Shown here piece after piece: positions 10,062-18,979 of a stretch of 64,000 nucleotides of DNA (position 1 is the stretch's first letter; the number at the start of each line of letters is the position of its first letter). The notes under the pieces were generated by a model, which had not been told where the DNA came from, did no database searches, and was given only the letters and a program-made list of their open reading frames with translations. A program made the position numbers and the translations under genes. The DNA lies in contig NZ_CP015224.1 of the NCBI RefSeq assembly GCF_001629735.1, forward strand, positions 434,001 to 498,000, read 5' to 3'. The stretch comes from Lysinibacillus sphaericus (GTDB taxonomy: Bacteria > Bacillota > Bacilli > Bacillales_A > Planococcaceae).

Positions 10062-10700
10062 TTATTTATTTTCAATTAGCAGTGGAGAGCTTTCCTCTGC
10101 AGCTTTTTTTTCTAATTGTGCCAATCTTGCTTCAAATGTTGTAACTTCATGATCTTTGTCAATTTGATAAGCTAATTTATCAATATAAGCTTCCAAATCT
10201 TCAAAATTTGTTTTATTGTTTTTGGCAATCATACCGTCCATTTGATGATGGGCACGCGTGACGTTTTCTTTGCCCATTAACTGTAATTGACGAACTTTCA
10301 TGTCTTTAATTTTATGTTTCATTGTTTCGAATTTACGCTCTAGCTCGAAATATTCACGTGTACTTGCTTCGATACTCGCTTGTAACGTATGATTACGGGC
10401 AGTGTAAGCTGTCACTTCATCCATTGCAAAATCAATTAAATCTTGCTCGCCACTAGTTTTCGCTAATGTCAGTTGAGATTCACGTTTAGCAAGTAAATCT
10501 GCATTTTGTTGATATTCTTGCTCAAGCTTTTCTTTTAATTGTCCTTGACGTTCTAATAATTTACCTGTTTCTTCTGTTTGTTTTTCAGCTTCTCGGATGT
10601 ACTGATTTAACATAGCAATTGGATTTTTTTGTTCCTTCTTATCAAATAACTGATGTAAGTCTGCTTCTACTGTATATCTAAAACGTTGAAATAAATTCAT
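10062..10700 (-). CDS. liaH: PspA/IM30 family phage-shock protein (LiaH)
   Basis: LiaH-type proteins form large rings on the inner membrane surface and protect it under envelope stress. The 212-residue sequence opens NLFQRFRYTVEADLHQLFDKKE with the usual NPIAMLNQYIREAE, and is almost entirely coiled coil up to about residue 200. There is no signal peptide or membrane helix. It lies 15 bp downstream of the liaI-like gene, and the pair is the classical LiaR target. Confidence 0.93.
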   Translation of the reverse strand: MNLFQRFRYTVEADLHQLFDKKEQKNPIAMLNQYIREAEKQTEETGKLLERQGQLKEKLEQEYQQNADLLAKRESQLTLAKTSGEQDLIDFAMDEVTAYTARNHTLQASIEASTREYFELERKFETMKHKIKDMKVRQLQLMGKENVTRAHHQMDGMIAKNNKTNFEDLEAYIDKLAYQIDKDHEVTTFEARLAQLEKKAAEESSPLLIENK

Positions 10701-10715
10701 ATTTATTCTCTCCTT

Positions 10716-11072
10716 TTATTTTGTTAAATTTGACCATTCTTTTTCGAAGTTTGTAAATGGATCTTCTTCTTTTTTACCTTCAATTGTTGGGATTTTTACT
10801 TCTTCGCCATTCCATTTTTTATAAATGACATAGACAATAGCGATTGCTGCAAGACCAATCATTGCAGGAATATTAGATACTGCTGATAGAATACCGATTA
10901 AACCAACCGCAAACCAAAAGATTTTACCGAAATTTGACTTGCTTGCCATGTAGAAATGCATCCCTAGTGCTACAAATAGTCCGGAGAATAATAAGCCTGC
11001 CAATGGTCCGATTAAGGCAAGTGCAACACATGCTGCGATAACGCCTCCAGTTAATAAAAGAAATTTTCTCAT
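10716..11072 (-). CDS. liaI: LiaI-like small membrane protein
   Basis: The 118-residue protein has three or four hydrophobic stretches in residues 1-86 and an acidic-basic soluble tail (KIPTIEGKKEEDPF). In B. subtilis LiaI is the membrane anchor that recruits LiaH. Its position directly before liaH, its size and its topology support this, although sequence similarity within the family is low. A GGAGC site lies upstream of the ATG. Confidence 0.8.
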   Translation of the reverse strand: MRKFLLLTGGVIAACVALALIGPLAGLLFSGLFVALGMHFYMASKSNFGKIFWFAVGLIGILSAVSNIPAMIGLAAIAIVYVIYKKWNGEEVKIPTIEGKKEEDPFTNFEKEWSNLTK

Positions 11073-11110
11073 TTGTTTTAGCTCCTTTCGTTTGTACCTT
11101 TATGTTACCT

Positions 11111-11139
11111 ATTATCAAGATTGTCTAAAACGGACTCGA
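11111..11139 (-). promoter_or_regulatory. Possible liaI promoter region
   Basis: On the minus strand GATAAT (11111-11116) can serve as a -10 box, while the matching -35 position is poor, as expected for an activator-dependent promoter. A GTCC...GAC dyad at 11123-11135 overlaps the spacer. Whether this is a LiaR site is not established. Confidence 0.3.
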
Positions 11140-11313
11140 AATTGATTTTCTACTAGGTCTTGAGGCTGAGAACTATCTAAGCTGCAACAAAAGAGGATTT
11201 TTGGCGTACCCAATGAGTAGATATTGCTTGTTTTTTAGGAAAAATAGCCGTTCATTTTTAGAGAAAATTATCATCTGCCATAAAATAATTTTTAGATCCT
11301 AAACTAGAAGCTT

Positions 11314-11380
11314 TTCGACAAAAATAGAAGATGAAAGCTTCCTCCGTTTGACAAATTAACAAGATGGGATGAGCTATACT
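11314..11380 (+). promoter_or_regulatory. sirA promoter with two Spo0A boxes and an over-long spacer
   Basis: TTCGACAA at 11314-11321 is an exact Spo0A box (complement TTGTCGAA). TTTGACAA at 11347-11354 is a second with one mismatch, and it includes a TTGACA -35 hexamer at 11348-11353. The only good -10, TATACT at 11375-11380, is 21 bases away instead of 17. Over-long spacing with a 0A box on the -35 is the design of the Spo0A-activated spoIIG promoter. Confidence 0.6.
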
Positions 11381-11414
11381 TATGGAAAATAAACTGAGCG
11401 AAGGAGGATTTCTG

Positions 11415-11840
11415 GTGAGAACCTATTCCATATATAAGATAAAAGAAGAGCATTTAACGTTTATTTTTGGCAGAGAACGAAAGTTATTAGAGATGATGCA
11501 AGGCTGTGAAGACGCCAATGAGAAATCCTTAAAAGAGCTTGCGTATATATGTGAATCCGTTCGTTTTGATGAAATAGCAGCAATGTTAGAGCATCAACTT
11601 GATTCCAAATATGCACATTTAGAAAGAGCTCGTAATGCTTTGTTTTTAGAACATCCGATAAAAGGCAAAATGGCTATTTATTTAGTCGATCGTAAGATTT
11701 GTGTTTATTGTGAAGGCTCACGAATGCTAGATTTAGATTTATTTCAAATGCTTGCCAAGATGAGTGAACGATTTATAGCTTTCAATAAACAAGATAATGA
11801 ATGTGGGTGGTTGAAACCTATGAAGTATACAATGCACTAG
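11415..11840 (+). CDS. sirA: Sporulation inhibitor of replication SirA
   Basis: SirA binds DnaA domain I and blocks new rounds of replication at the onset of sporulation. This 141-residue protein shares the opening YSIYKIKEEHLTFIFGRE (B. subtilis YTYLIKEEFANHYFGRE, from memory) and the closing GWLKPMK with SirA/YneE, and it precedes yneF as in B. subtilis. The GTG at 11415 has AAGGAGG seven bases upstream. The middle of the protein is divergent, so the call leans on both ends and synteny. Confidence 0.85.
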   Translation: MRTYSIYKIKEEHLTFIFGRERKLLEMMQGCEDANEKSLKELAYICESVRFDEIAAMLEHQLDSKYAHLERARNALFLEHPIKGKMAIYLVDRKICVYCEGSRMLDLDLFQMLAKMSERFIAFNKQDNECGWLKPMKYTMH

Positions 11841-11939
11841 GAAATTTCACTACAATATATAGTAACATGCTATCATTTGGTGTATAATGGAGCGTGGAGA
11901 GTTTTTTCTCGGTATATTGTAGTGGAGGAGGTTGGTTGT

Positions 11940-12158
11940 ATGCCTACATGGGGCTGGATTATTATCGTAATTATCGCATTAGCAGCGGGAGCGGCACTTG
12001 GTTTCTATTTCGCTCGTCAAGCTATGATGAAATATTTAAAAGAAAACCCACCTATTAATGAGCAAATGATTCGTATGATGATGGCACAAATGGGTCGTAC
12101 GCCGTCTGAAAAGCAAGTACGTCAAATGATGGCACAAATGAATAAATTCCAGAAGTAA
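11940..12158 (+). CDS. yneF: YneF family small membrane protein (UPF0154)
   Basis: The 72-residue protein has one N-terminal transmembrane helix (WIIIVIIALAAGAALGFYF) and a cytoplasmic tail rich in Met and Gln (MIRMMMAQMGRTPSEKQ). This is the exact length and pattern of YneF. GGAGGAGG precedes the ATG. It follows sirA as in B. subtilis. The function is unknown. Confidence 0.92.
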   Translation: MPTWGWIIIVIIALAAGAALGFYFARQAMMKYLKENPPINEQMIRMMMAQMGRTPSEKQVRQMMAQMNKFQK

Positions 12159-12175
12159 TTTGGAATGTTCCGAGC

Positions 12176-12207
12176 AACTAGTTCAAGCTTAACTAGTTGT
12201 TTTTTTA
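12176..12207 (+). terminator. Terminator of yneF
   Basis: CAACTAGTT and AACTAGTTG form a perfect 9-bp stem with a 6-nt loop, followed by T7. Confidence 0.92.
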
Positions 12208-12301
12208 TTTTTGATAGTATTTAAATAATTCTTAAAAATCATACAACTCTATCGGGAAACTATGTATAATGGAGTTACTATACGGAAGGGAGTTGTGTAT
12301 A

Positions 12302-12772
12302 TTGCAAAAAGAAAAAACAAATGTAGAAAGTTTTGATCTAGATCATACAAAAGTAAAGGCACCTTATGTTCGTTTAGCAGGTGTGAAAACGGGCAAAAAT
12401 GGCGATGAGGTTTATAAATACGATATTCGCTTTAAACAGCCAAATAAGGAGCATATGGAAATGCCTGCATTGCATTCTTTGGAGCATTTATCTGCTGACA
12501 TTATCCGTAATTACTCTGATCATATTGTTGATTTCAGTCCAATGGGTTGTCAAACAGGCTTCTATGTGTCCTTGATCAATCATAATGATTATGAGGATTT
12601 ATTAGCTATTTTAGAGAACACATTTACAGATGTGACAAAGGCAACCGCAGTGCCTGCATGCAATGAAGTGCAATGTGGCTGGGCTGCTAGCCATAGTTTA
12701 GAAGGGGCCAAAGCATTAGCGAAAGAGTTTTTAGCGAAACGTGATGAATGGCATATTATTTTTGAAGATTAA
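12302..12772 (+). CDS. luxS: S-ribosylhomocysteine lyase LuxS
   Basis: LuxS splits S-ribosylhomocysteine into homocysteine and the autoinducer-2 precursor DPD in the activated methyl cycle. Metal ligands His58 and His62 lie in HSLEHL and Cys125 in CNEVQCGW; Cys83 in PMGCQTGF is the catalytic cysteine. The only suitable start is TTG 12302, nine bases after GGAAGGGAG, giving 156 residues, close to B. subtilis LuxS. A TATAAT at 12265-12270 is a likely -10. The gene is monocistronic. Confidence 0.96.
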   Translation: MQKEKTNVESFDLDHTKVKAPYVRLAGVKTGKNGDEVYKYDIRFKQPNKEHMEMPALHSLEHLSADIIRNYSDHIVDFSPMGCQTGFYVSLINHNDYEDLLAILENTFTDVTKATAVPACNEVQCGWAASHSLEGAKALAKEFLAKRDEWHIIFED

Positions 12773-12780
12773 ATAAAATA

Positions 12781-12813
12781 AAAACCTTGCGAGTAAAATA
12801 ACGCAAGGTTTTT
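12781..12813. terminator. Terminator between luxS and the convergent hydrolase gene
   Basis: AAAACCTTGCG pairs with CGCAAGGTTTTT around a 10-nt loop; A- and T-runs on both sides suit both directions. Confidence 0.9.
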
Positions 12814-12820
12814 CATTGCC

Positions 12821-13792
12821 CTAAAAATGGAATGGAATGACATTCGAAGAAGAAGAATCCTGATTGATTTTTTGATAAATAAAATTGTCTAAAAAATCAT
12901 GAATTAAATCCTCATATTCATCCATATTTTCATTAAAGGATTGTGCATGTGCCCCCGTATCAAAAAGTTTTAATTTTTTTGGACCGGTTTTTTTATTGTA
13001 GAGATCGAGTGACATGGAAGCTGGAATAAACGTATCTGGAATACTATGGATAAAGAGCACAGGTTTTTCAATATGTGTGACGGCTTCGGCAGGTGTTACA
13101 CTTTTAAATGAGTAGCCGTCCCGGAGGCGGACAAAGAAATCGGCAAAACGGATGGGAATAATAGAGCCATATTTAAATTCTGTTTTGGCTATTTGCTTGA
13201 GCAACATGGAAAAATCGGAGAATGCACAATCTGAAATATAAAAATCAGCACCATCTTCCACCGTACCTGCATAAAGTAACATTGTTGCTGCACCCATAGA
13301 TTCCCCATGAATACCTAGTATTGCATCCTCACCGATCATGGCTTTTACTGTATTAACTACAGCATCAAGATCATTTTTTTCATAGTGACCATAGCTAGTT
13401 GTTTTGCCACCAGATTCGCCATGACGCCGATGGTCAAAGATAACTGAATTATAGCCTAGCCTTTCAAATAGCCGAGCGTATTTGACGGAGTTTATTTTAT
13501 TTTCTGTAACGCCGTGACATATGATGATGGTGTTATTGGTTTGTAACGGCTGAAACATAATTCCTCTAATTGTGTAGCCATTTGGAGAATCAATATTAAG
13601 TTCGCATTTCAAGTTTTTATTGTACCAAGCCTCATCAAAACGTTTGGCAGTCGTTTCTCGTTCACGAATAAATTCTGGATCTTTTTGTTGAATATACATT
13701 AATTTATTGGAAAGCGCGAAGCCGAACAGACCAGTAGCTGCAGCGGCAAGCGTTGTTGTAATACCAGAGAATAAAAGCATCTTCTTTTTCAT
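12821..13792 (-). CDS. yqkD: Alpha/beta hydrolase, YqkD-like, membrane-anchored
   Basis: This 323-residue serine hydrolase has an N-terminal hydrophobic helix (about residues 5-24) that should anchor it to the membrane. The fold signatures are IIICHGVTENK (oxyanion region), DHRRHGES, the nucleophile elbow GIHGESMGAA and a C-terminal His in GAHAQSF. In B. subtilis yqkD, yqkE and yqkF sit together before nudF, and the same set occurs here with a thiolase inserted. The start has GGAGG nine bases upstream. Substrate unknown. Confidence 0.85.
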   Translation of the reverse strand: MKKKMLLFSGITTTLAAAATGLFGFALSNKLMYIQQKDPEFIRERETTAKRFDEAWYNKNLKCELNIDSPNGYTIRGIMFQPLQTNNTIIICHGVTENKINSVKYARLFERLGYNSVIFDHRRHGESGGKTTSYGHYEKNDLDAVVNTVKAMIGEDAILGIHGESMGAATMLLYAGTVEDGADFYISDCAFSDFSMLLKQIAKTEFKYGSIIPIRFADFFVRLRDGYSFKSVTPAEAVTHIEKPVLFIHSIPDTFIPASMSLDLYNKKTGPKKLKLFDTGAHAQSFNENMDEYEDLIHDFLDNFIYQKINQDSSSSNVIPFHF

Positions 13793-13998
13793 GATAAAAC
13801 ACCTCCACATGCTATTTCTTATTTGTAATGTTCCCAACTGAGATTGTTTAAAACACGTCAACATTTTACAATAACTTTGGCAAAACTGCGATTATTTCTA
13901 TTATCGAAAATCGTCAAAATATTTGTTAAAATATACATATCTGCTAGTAGCATATGCAGCAGTGTTGATTTTTGAACGGGGAAAAGGGGAGAATGGAC

Positions 13999-15183
13999 AT
14001 GATAAATGAGGTAGTAATCGTGAGTGCTGTTCGAACAGCTATAGGCTCATTTCAGGGGACATTAAAAGACGTACCAGCTGTAACTCTAGGTAGTATTGTT
14101 ATTAAGGACGCTTTAGCACGTGCAGGAGTAGCTGGGGAACAAGTCGATGAGGTCATTATGGGGAATGTGTTATCGGCTGGTCTTGGACAAAATCCAGCTC
14201 GTCAGGCAGCGATAAAAGCTGGTTTACCAAATGAGGTGTCAGCACTAACAATTAATAAAGTTTGCGGATCAGGTTTAAAGGCTGTGCATTTAGCGACGCA
14301 AGCTATTTTAGCTGGTGATGCTGAAATTATCGTGGCTGGAGGCTTTGAAAATATGAGCCAAGCCCCTTATGTTTTAAAAAATGCGCGTGAAGGCTTCCGA
14401 ATGGGCGATCAAAAGGTTGTGGATACTATGATTCATGATGGTCTATGGTGTGCATTTAATGATTATCATATGGGCATTACAGCTGAAAATTTATGTGATA
14501 TGTATGAAATTTCGAGAGAAGAACAGGATGCTTTTGCAGCACGTTCTCAGCAACGTGCAGAGGCAGCAATTGCAGCTGGTAAATTTGAAAATGAAATCGT
14601 CGCTGTCGAGATTCCACAGCGTAGGGGAGAGCCTATTGTATTCGACAAGGATGAATTTCCGCGTGCAGGCGTGACAGAGGAATCTCTAGGTAAGCTACGC
14701 CCAGCATTTAAAAAAGATGGTTCCGTAACAGCGGCTAATGCTTCAGGTATTAACGATGGAGCTGCGGCAATTGTTGTGATGTCTAAGAAAAAGGCGCAAG
14801 AGCTTGGTATTCAGCCGATGGCGATTATTACAGCCAATGCAAGTGCGGGAGTAGATCCTGCAATTATGGGAACTGGTCCAGTTAAAGCAGTCCAAAAAGC
14901 ACTGGCTAAGGCAGCAACAACTTTAGAAGAAATCGATGTGATTGAAGCAAATGAAGCTTTTGCAGCACAATCGATTGCTGTTGATCGTGAATTACGCTTT
15001 AATCATGATAAACTAAATGTAAACGGGGGCGCGATTGCTCTTGGTCACCCAATTGGTGCAAGTGGAGCTCGTATTTTGGTCACACTCTTACATGAGATGG
15101 AAAAGCGTGATGCAAAAATAGGCTTAGCCACTTTATGTATCGGAGGTGGTCAAGGCGTAGCCACAGTAGTGAAGCGTCCTTGA
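13999..15183 (+). CDS. Acetyl-CoA C-acetyltransferase (thiolase)
   Basis: Biosynthetic or degradative thiolase, condensing two acetyl-CoA or cleaving acetoacetyl-CoA. The acyl-accepting Cys89 is in [11 protein letters not shown], the catalytic His is in [10 protein letters not shown] near residue 350, and the second Cys is in LCIGGGQG near 380. The length, 394, is standard. ATG 13999 is preferred over ATG 13993 because GGGGAG lies seven bases before it. No other fatty-acid or ketone-body genes are adjacent, so the pathway direction is open. Confidence 0.95.
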   Translation: MINEVVIVSAVRTAIGSFQGTLKDVPAVTLGSIVIKDALARAGVAGEQVDEVIMGNVLSAGLGQNPARQAAIKAGLPNEVSALTINKVCGSGLKAVHLATQAILAGDAEIIVAGGFENMSQAPYVLKNAREGFRMGDQKVVDTMIHDGLWCAFNDYHMGITAENLCDMYEISREEQDAFAARSQQRAEAAIAAGKFENEIVAVEIPQRRGEPIVFDKDEFPRAGVTEESLGKLRPAFKKDGSVTAANASGINDGAAAIVVMSKKKAQELGIQPMAIITANASAGVDPAIMGTGPVKAVQKALAKAATTLEEIDVIEANEAFAAQSIAVDRELRFNHDKLNVNGGAIALGHPIGASGARILVTLLHEMEKRDAKIGLATLCIGGGQGVATVVKRP

Positions 15184-15205
15184 TGTCAATAAGAAGGTGA
15201 ATGAA

Positions 15206-15472
15206 ATGGGAAAGAAACGAAAACAACAGAAACAGACAAGCAATAGCATGACAGCAAGCTTGCCAAAGCAGGAGGCAGTCACATTGGCAGACCAACTAGG
15301 TGGCGATGTGCTAGCTAAATTAAAGGCGGCAAAGCAAGATTTATCCATGAAAGAACAGGCTGCAGAAGAGGAACGCCAAGCTAAACTAGCTTTTGAACGT
15401 AAGCAGCGAGAAAAAAATAAATCATTTGAAGAATTACTAAATGAGTATGGCGATAAAGGCACTAAATATTAA
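15206..15472 (+). CDS. yqkE: YqkE family protein (DUF3886)
   Basis: An 88-residue, highly charged, mostly helical protein. The C-terminal block FERKQREKNKSFEELLNEYG matches the conserved end of YqkE. Basic residues dominate the start (GKKRKQQKQT). It lies between the yqkD-like and yqkF-like genes, as expected. AAGGTGA precedes the ATG. Function unknown. Confidence 0.85.
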   Translation: MGKKRKQQKQTSNSMTASLPKQEAVTLADQLGGDVLAKLKAAKQDLSMKEQAAEEERQAKLAFERKQREKNKSFEELLNEYGDKGTKY

Positions 15473-15477
15473 CAAGA

Positions 15478-15512
15478 AAACAGTGAATTCACACTTGTGG
15501 AATCACTGTTTT
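15478..15512 (+). terminator. Terminator of yqkE
   Basis: AAACAGTGA and TCACTGTTT form a stem around a partly paired ATTCACACTTGTGGAA loop and are followed by TT. Confidence 0.75.
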
Positions 15513-15631
15513 TAATTGTAAGTAGAAAAGCAACAAATCATTTTGCTTCCCCTCAAATTTTAGAAAAAGCAGGGGCTACCTTGTATCAAGAAACTGAGTT
15601 TTTGATTATTGAAGATTCCTTTATTGATTTA

Positions 15632-15673
15632 TATAAAAGACAAAAGGCTAATATAGTGCCTTTTGTCTTTTAT
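15632..15673. terminator. Terminator at the 3' end of the VanZ-like gene
   Basis: ATAAAAGACAAAAGGC pairs with GCCTTTTGTCTTTTAT. On the minus strand it overlaps the last codons of the VanZ-like gene and is followed by a T-rich stretch. Confidence 0.75.
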
Positions 15674-16127
15674 TTTTCAACAATTTCCTGAACACAGCAA
15701 CAGCACTAACAAAAATAATAGCTCCAGCTGTATCAACAAGCACATCTTGGCCGCTCATTGTACGACCTGGTGTAAAGCTTTGACGAAATTCATCAAGTAT
15801 AGCAATAAATGCTGTTCCAGCAATAGCAATAGTTGCTGCGAAACGGTGTTTACCCCAAGCAAAGTATAACCCAAGCGCAATGCAGCCAAATCCGATAAAA
15901 TGTGTTAGTTTACGAATTAAAAATTCGACAAATGGAAAATAACCACGTTCTTCAACTGATACGACTGTGTCCCAATAAGGGATTTTTAAAAAGGATAGTT
16001 GTTTTTCAAAAGGTTTATCTGCTAATAAATTTTTAAGCTCTGGTAAAATACTTTGTTGTTCGTAAGTCATACTAGAGGAAATAATTAGCACAACTAGACA
16101 GATGATAAAAATCAACCACTTTTTCAT
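15648..16127 (-). CDS. VanZ-like membrane protein
   Basis: This 159-residue protein has four hydrophobic helices and the VanZ pattern: IRKLTHFIGFGCIALGLYF followed by LDEFRQSFTPGRTMSGQDVL and a last helix. VanZ-like proteins are linked to low-level teicoplanin resistance in enterococci, but most chromosomal members have no known role. Its ATG overlaps the stop of the aldo/keto reductase gene (ATGA), so the two form an operon. Confidence 0.88.
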   Translation of the reverse strand: MKKWLIFIICLVVLIISSSMTYEQQSILPELKNLLADKPFEKQLSFLKIPYWDTVVSVEERGYFPFVEFLIRKLTHFIGFGCIALGLYFAWGKHRFAATIAIAGTAFIAILDEFRQSFTPGRTMSGQDVLVDTAGAIIFVSAVAVFRKLLKNKRQKALY

Positions 16128-17023
16128 CGATGTTCTACATATTGTTCATTTTTTGTTAAAGTGTTTGCTGCTTCCAAGTCGGTTATAGCAGTCATGCTTT
16201 CATAGGCAGAGAGGGTCTGTGCTAGTTGCTCCTGTGAGCTTGCTCCAATTACTGTAGAAGCGATTGCAGACTCTTTTAAATTAAAAGCCAGTGCCAGTGC
16301 ATGTAAATTATTATATTGTGAAGCTAAACTTGTTAACGTTGTTGTTAACTCTTCTGAAGAATAGTTGTTAAAACCTTTTACTCCCTGAAGACGTTGCTGC
16401 CAGCTATTTGTTAATAAGCCCTTAGCCACTGTGCCACGTGTTACAACAGAAGCGCCTTGGTTCGCAATAAAGTCAAACCACTCCTCGGGGCGGCGATCTA
16501 AAGCACTATATTGCATCATGACGCTTTTAGCTGAACTTGCAGGTAAAAAACGTTGCAAAACGTTTGGACGAATCGAAGAAATGCCATATTCTCGAATAAG
16601 TCCTTCTTTTTTCAAGCGCTCAAAAGTGTCGATAATCCCATCCCAATCATCTCCGATTGTACCACCGTGTAACTGATAAACATCAATGTAGTCCGTTCCT
16701 AATCGTTTCAAACTAGCATGAATAGCTTGTCTTATATAGGATGGCGAAGCATCCCATTGCCAGCCTTCTGCACCTTCAGTCCAGCGATTACCTACTTTTG
16801 TGGCAAGGATAATCTCTTGACGACGTTTCCCTAATGCCGCACCTAGGATCTCCTCATTCGTACCAAAATCATATAAATCGGCAGTGTCAAAATAATTTAT
16901 GCCCGCATCTAATGCCATATCGACAATAGCTGCTGCTTGCTTTTTATCTGTGGAAAGTGACATGCCTCCTAAACTAATTTCTGAAATGAATATTTCACTA
17001 GTGCCTAGCTGCCTCTTTTTCAT
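16124..17023 (-). CDS. yqkF: Aldo/keto reductase, YqkF-like
   Basis: This 299-residue NADPH-dependent oxidoreductase has a TIM-barrel fold. The catalytic Asp/Tyr are in NYFDTADLYDFG, Lys is in LATKVG, and His is in YQLHGGT. The opening RQLGTSEIFISEISLGGM is typical. GAAGGAGG lies upstream of ATG 17023. It is divergent from nudF with about 75 bp between the starts. Physiological substrate unknown. Confidence 0.92.
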   Translation of the reverse strand: MKKRQLGTSEIFISEISLGGMSLSTDKKQAAAIVDMALDAGINYFDTADLYDFGTNEEILGAALGKRRQEIILATKVGNRWTEGAEGWQWDASPSYIRQAIHASLKRLGTDYIDVYQLHGGTIGDDWDGIIDTFERLKKEGLIREYGISSIRPNVLQRFLPASSAKSVMMQYSALDRRPEEWFDFIANQGASVVTRGTVAKGLLTNSWQQRLQGVKGFNNYSSEELTTTLTSLASQYNNLHALALAFNLKESAIASTVIGASSQEQLAQTLSAYESMTAITDLEAANTLTKNEQYVEHR

Positions 17024-17098
17024 GAAACGACCTCCTTCGATTTCTCTACTTGTAATGGTACAATGAACATATCTGAAGGACAAGCGAGGTTATCGTCT

Positions 17099-17650
17099 AT
17101 GAAAAAGTTTGAGGAAAAAACGACAAAAACGACACCCATCTATGACGGAAAAATTGTAAAGCTACAGGTTGATGATGTCATATTACCAAATGGTCAGGTT
17201 GCAAAGCGTGAAATTATCAAGCATCCTGGAGCGGTTGCGGTAATTGCTGTGACGGATGAGGGTAAATTAGTGTTAGTGGAGCAATATCGAAAGGCACTTG
17301 AACGTTCTATTGTTGAAATTCCAGCGGGGAAACTTGAACCTGGTGAAGAACCAGCGATGACAGCTCGCCGTGAATTAGAGGAAGAGACAGGCTACGGCGC
17401 GCATAGCCTTACATACTTACAAACATTTGCAACGTCACCGGGGTTTGCAGACGAGATCATTCATCTATATGTAGCGAAGGATTTGTATATCATCGACAAT
17501 AAAGCAGCGTTAGATGAGGATGAGTTTGTCGAACTTTTAGAAGTTTCGTTGGAAGAAGCACAATCAATGGTGGGGGATCGACGTATTTTTGATGCTAAAA
17601 CTGCATTTGCTGTACTTTGGCTTGCTACCTATTTAGAAAATAATCTTTAG
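17099..17650 (+). CDS. nudF: ADP-ribose pyrophosphatase NudF (Nudix hydrolase)
   Basis: NudF hydrolyses ADP-ribose to AMP and ribose 5-phosphate. The Nudix box runs from GKLEPGEEPAMTARRE to LEEETGYG, with the downstream TSPGFADE motif of ADP-ribose-specific members. The 183-residue length fits. ATG 17099 follows GCGAGG nine bases upstream. The order yqkF-nudF is conserved with B. subtilis, although the strands differ here. Confidence 0.94.
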   Translation: MKKFEEKTTKTTPIYDGKIVKLQVDDVILPNGQVAKREIIKHPGAVAVIAVTDEGKLVLVEQYRKALERSIVEIPAGKLEPGEEPAMTARRELEEETGYGAHSLTYLQTFATSPGFADEIIHLYVAKDLYIIDNKAALDEDEFVELLEVSLEEAQSMVGDRRIFDAKTAFAVLWLATYLENNL

Positions 17651-17708
17651 CATAATAGAGACGGACGAGCATAAGCTGTACAAACCTTGATAGAAAAGGA
17701 GCATGTTT

Positions 17709-18221
17709 ATGTCTCGTACGGTGTCTATATTTTATCACGCTTCCATCATTGCAGTTAGCTTTGTTTGTGGCGTTATTTTCTTTCATATTTTTGGTGGATC
17801 GAAAGCGGAACCGTTTATTTTATTTATAGAACCTCGTTTAGCTGATGGGGACAGGCATTCGATTTTTCATTTAGTGCTTCCTGTTGCCATTTCCATAGGT
17901 CTTGTATTAATACTAGCAACTCACAGTGTGTTAAAAATTTTAGTACGTGTAACTGTAGCCATGCGTGCAACTTTTTTTGGCTTTAGTTCTGTATTTTTAT
18001 TACAAAAACTTGAAGCTTTTTGGCTTTATACGATTTGGTGGTTTCCATTTCAGCTTATCTATTGTATATTGTTGCTAGTCCTATGCAATTTACTTGTACC
18101 CGCTTGGTCAAAGCGAAAAATCGGGAAACAAGTATCTGGTCGGACAATTTTGTTGAATTTTATCGCATTTTTCATCATAATAGTTGCTGAGTTTATTGTT
18201 GTTTCATATGTGTTAAAATGA
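17709..18221 (+). CDS. Integral membrane protein at the spoIIM position
   Basis: This 170-residue hydrophobic protein has about five predicted helices. It lies between nudF and fur, where B. subtilis carries spoIIM (forespore engulfment). I cannot recognise clear SpoIIM motifs: it is shorter than SpoIIM (214 residues) and has a polar loop FIEPRLADGDRH after the first helix. It may be a very divergent SpoIIM or a replacement. ATG 17709 is chosen because GGAG lies seven bases upstream. Treat the role as unknown. Confidence 0.6.
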   Translation: MSRTVSIFYHASIIAVSFVCGVIFFHIFGGSKAEPFILFIEPRLADGDRHSIFHLVLPVAISIGLVLILATHSVLKILVRVTVAMRATFFGFSSVFLLQKLEAFWLYTIWWFPFQLIYCILLLVLCNLLVPAWSKRKIGKQVSGRTILLNFIAFFIIIVAEFIVVSYVLK

Positions 18222-18289
18222 TGGATTTAATAGACAGAGATTGTGATCAGATAAAAAAGTAAAAGCGTGTTAGAAATCTATTCACTATC

Positions 18290-18319
18290 TTGTAATAGGA
18301 TTTACTCCTTTGGTATAAT
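18290..18319 (+). promoter_or_regulatory. Likely sigma-A promoter of fur
   Basis: TTGTAA at 18290-18295 and a perfect TATAAT at 18314-18319 are separated by 18 bases, 24 bases before the fur ATG. Confidence 0.55.
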
Positions 18320-18343
18320 GGAAAGAGTTTAGGGGGGCGTCAC

Positions 18344-18808
18344 ATGGAGAGCCGAATTGATCGTATAAAAAAACAGTTGCATAGTGCTAGTTACAAGCTG
18401 ACGCCGCAGCGAGAAGCAACAGTTGCTGTCTTGCTTGAGCACGAAGAAGACCACCTAAGTGCTGAGGATGTATATCTTTTAGTAAAAGAAAAAGCACCAG
18501 AGATTGGTCTAGCGACTGTTTATAGAACGTTAGAATTATTAACTGAGCTCAAAATTGTCGACAAAATCAACTTTGGCGATGGCGTGTCGCGCTATGACCT
18601 ACGCCAAGAGGGAGCTGCCCATTTCCACCATCATCTAGTTTGCATTGAATGTGGAGCTGTTGATGAAATTCAAGAAGATTTACTTGAAGATGTGGAAGCC
18701 GTTGTTGAAAAGCGTTGGAACTTTATCATAAAGGATCACCGACTAACTTTCCACGGCATATGCTGGCGCTGTCATGATAAAAACGACGAATCGAATGAAG
18801 AAAATTAA
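18344..18808 (+). CDS. fur: Ferric uptake regulator Fur
   Basis: Fur is the iron-responsive repressor of siderophore and iron-uptake genes. The 154-residue protein has the winged helix ending ATVYRTLELLTELKIVDK, the histidine-rich hinge HFHHHLVCIECG with the first CxxC, and a second structural pair in CWRC. The recognition helix fits Fur rather than PerR or Zur, and the location next to xerD matches B. subtilis fur. A GGGGGG site precedes the ATG. Confidence 0.93.
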   Translation: MESRIDRIKKQLHSASYKLTPQREATVAVLLEHEEDHLSAEDVYLLVKEKAPEIGLATVYRTLELLTELKIVDKINFGDGVSRYDLRQEGAAHFHHHLVCIECGAVDEIQEDLLEDVEAVVEKRWNFIIKDHRLTFHGICWRCHDKNDESNEEN

Positions 18809-18812
18809 CGAA

Positions 18813-18862
18813 AAGCTGTCTGTTTTAATCTCTAGTATAGATTAAATCGGGCAGTTTTTTGT
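18813..18862 (+). terminator. Terminator of fur
   Basis: An imperfect stem has CTGTCTGTTTTAATCT on the left and AGATTAAATCGGGCAG on the right, followed by TTTTTT. Confidence 0.75.
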
Positions 18863-18979
18863 TTTTTTATGAAATAATCATCCTTATTATCGTTGGTTTA
18901 TGTCGAATGGAGGGGGCTTTAGCACATTTCTAATAGCCATGCTAAAATAGAAAATAATTGACAGTGAGGGGGCGTTGTG

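Noticed and set aside
15497-15691. 64-codon plus-strand frame between yqkE and the VanZ-like gene
   Set aside because: It begins inside the yqkE terminator and ends inside the terminator of the VanZ-like gene, has no ribosome-binding site, and its translation is not recognisable.
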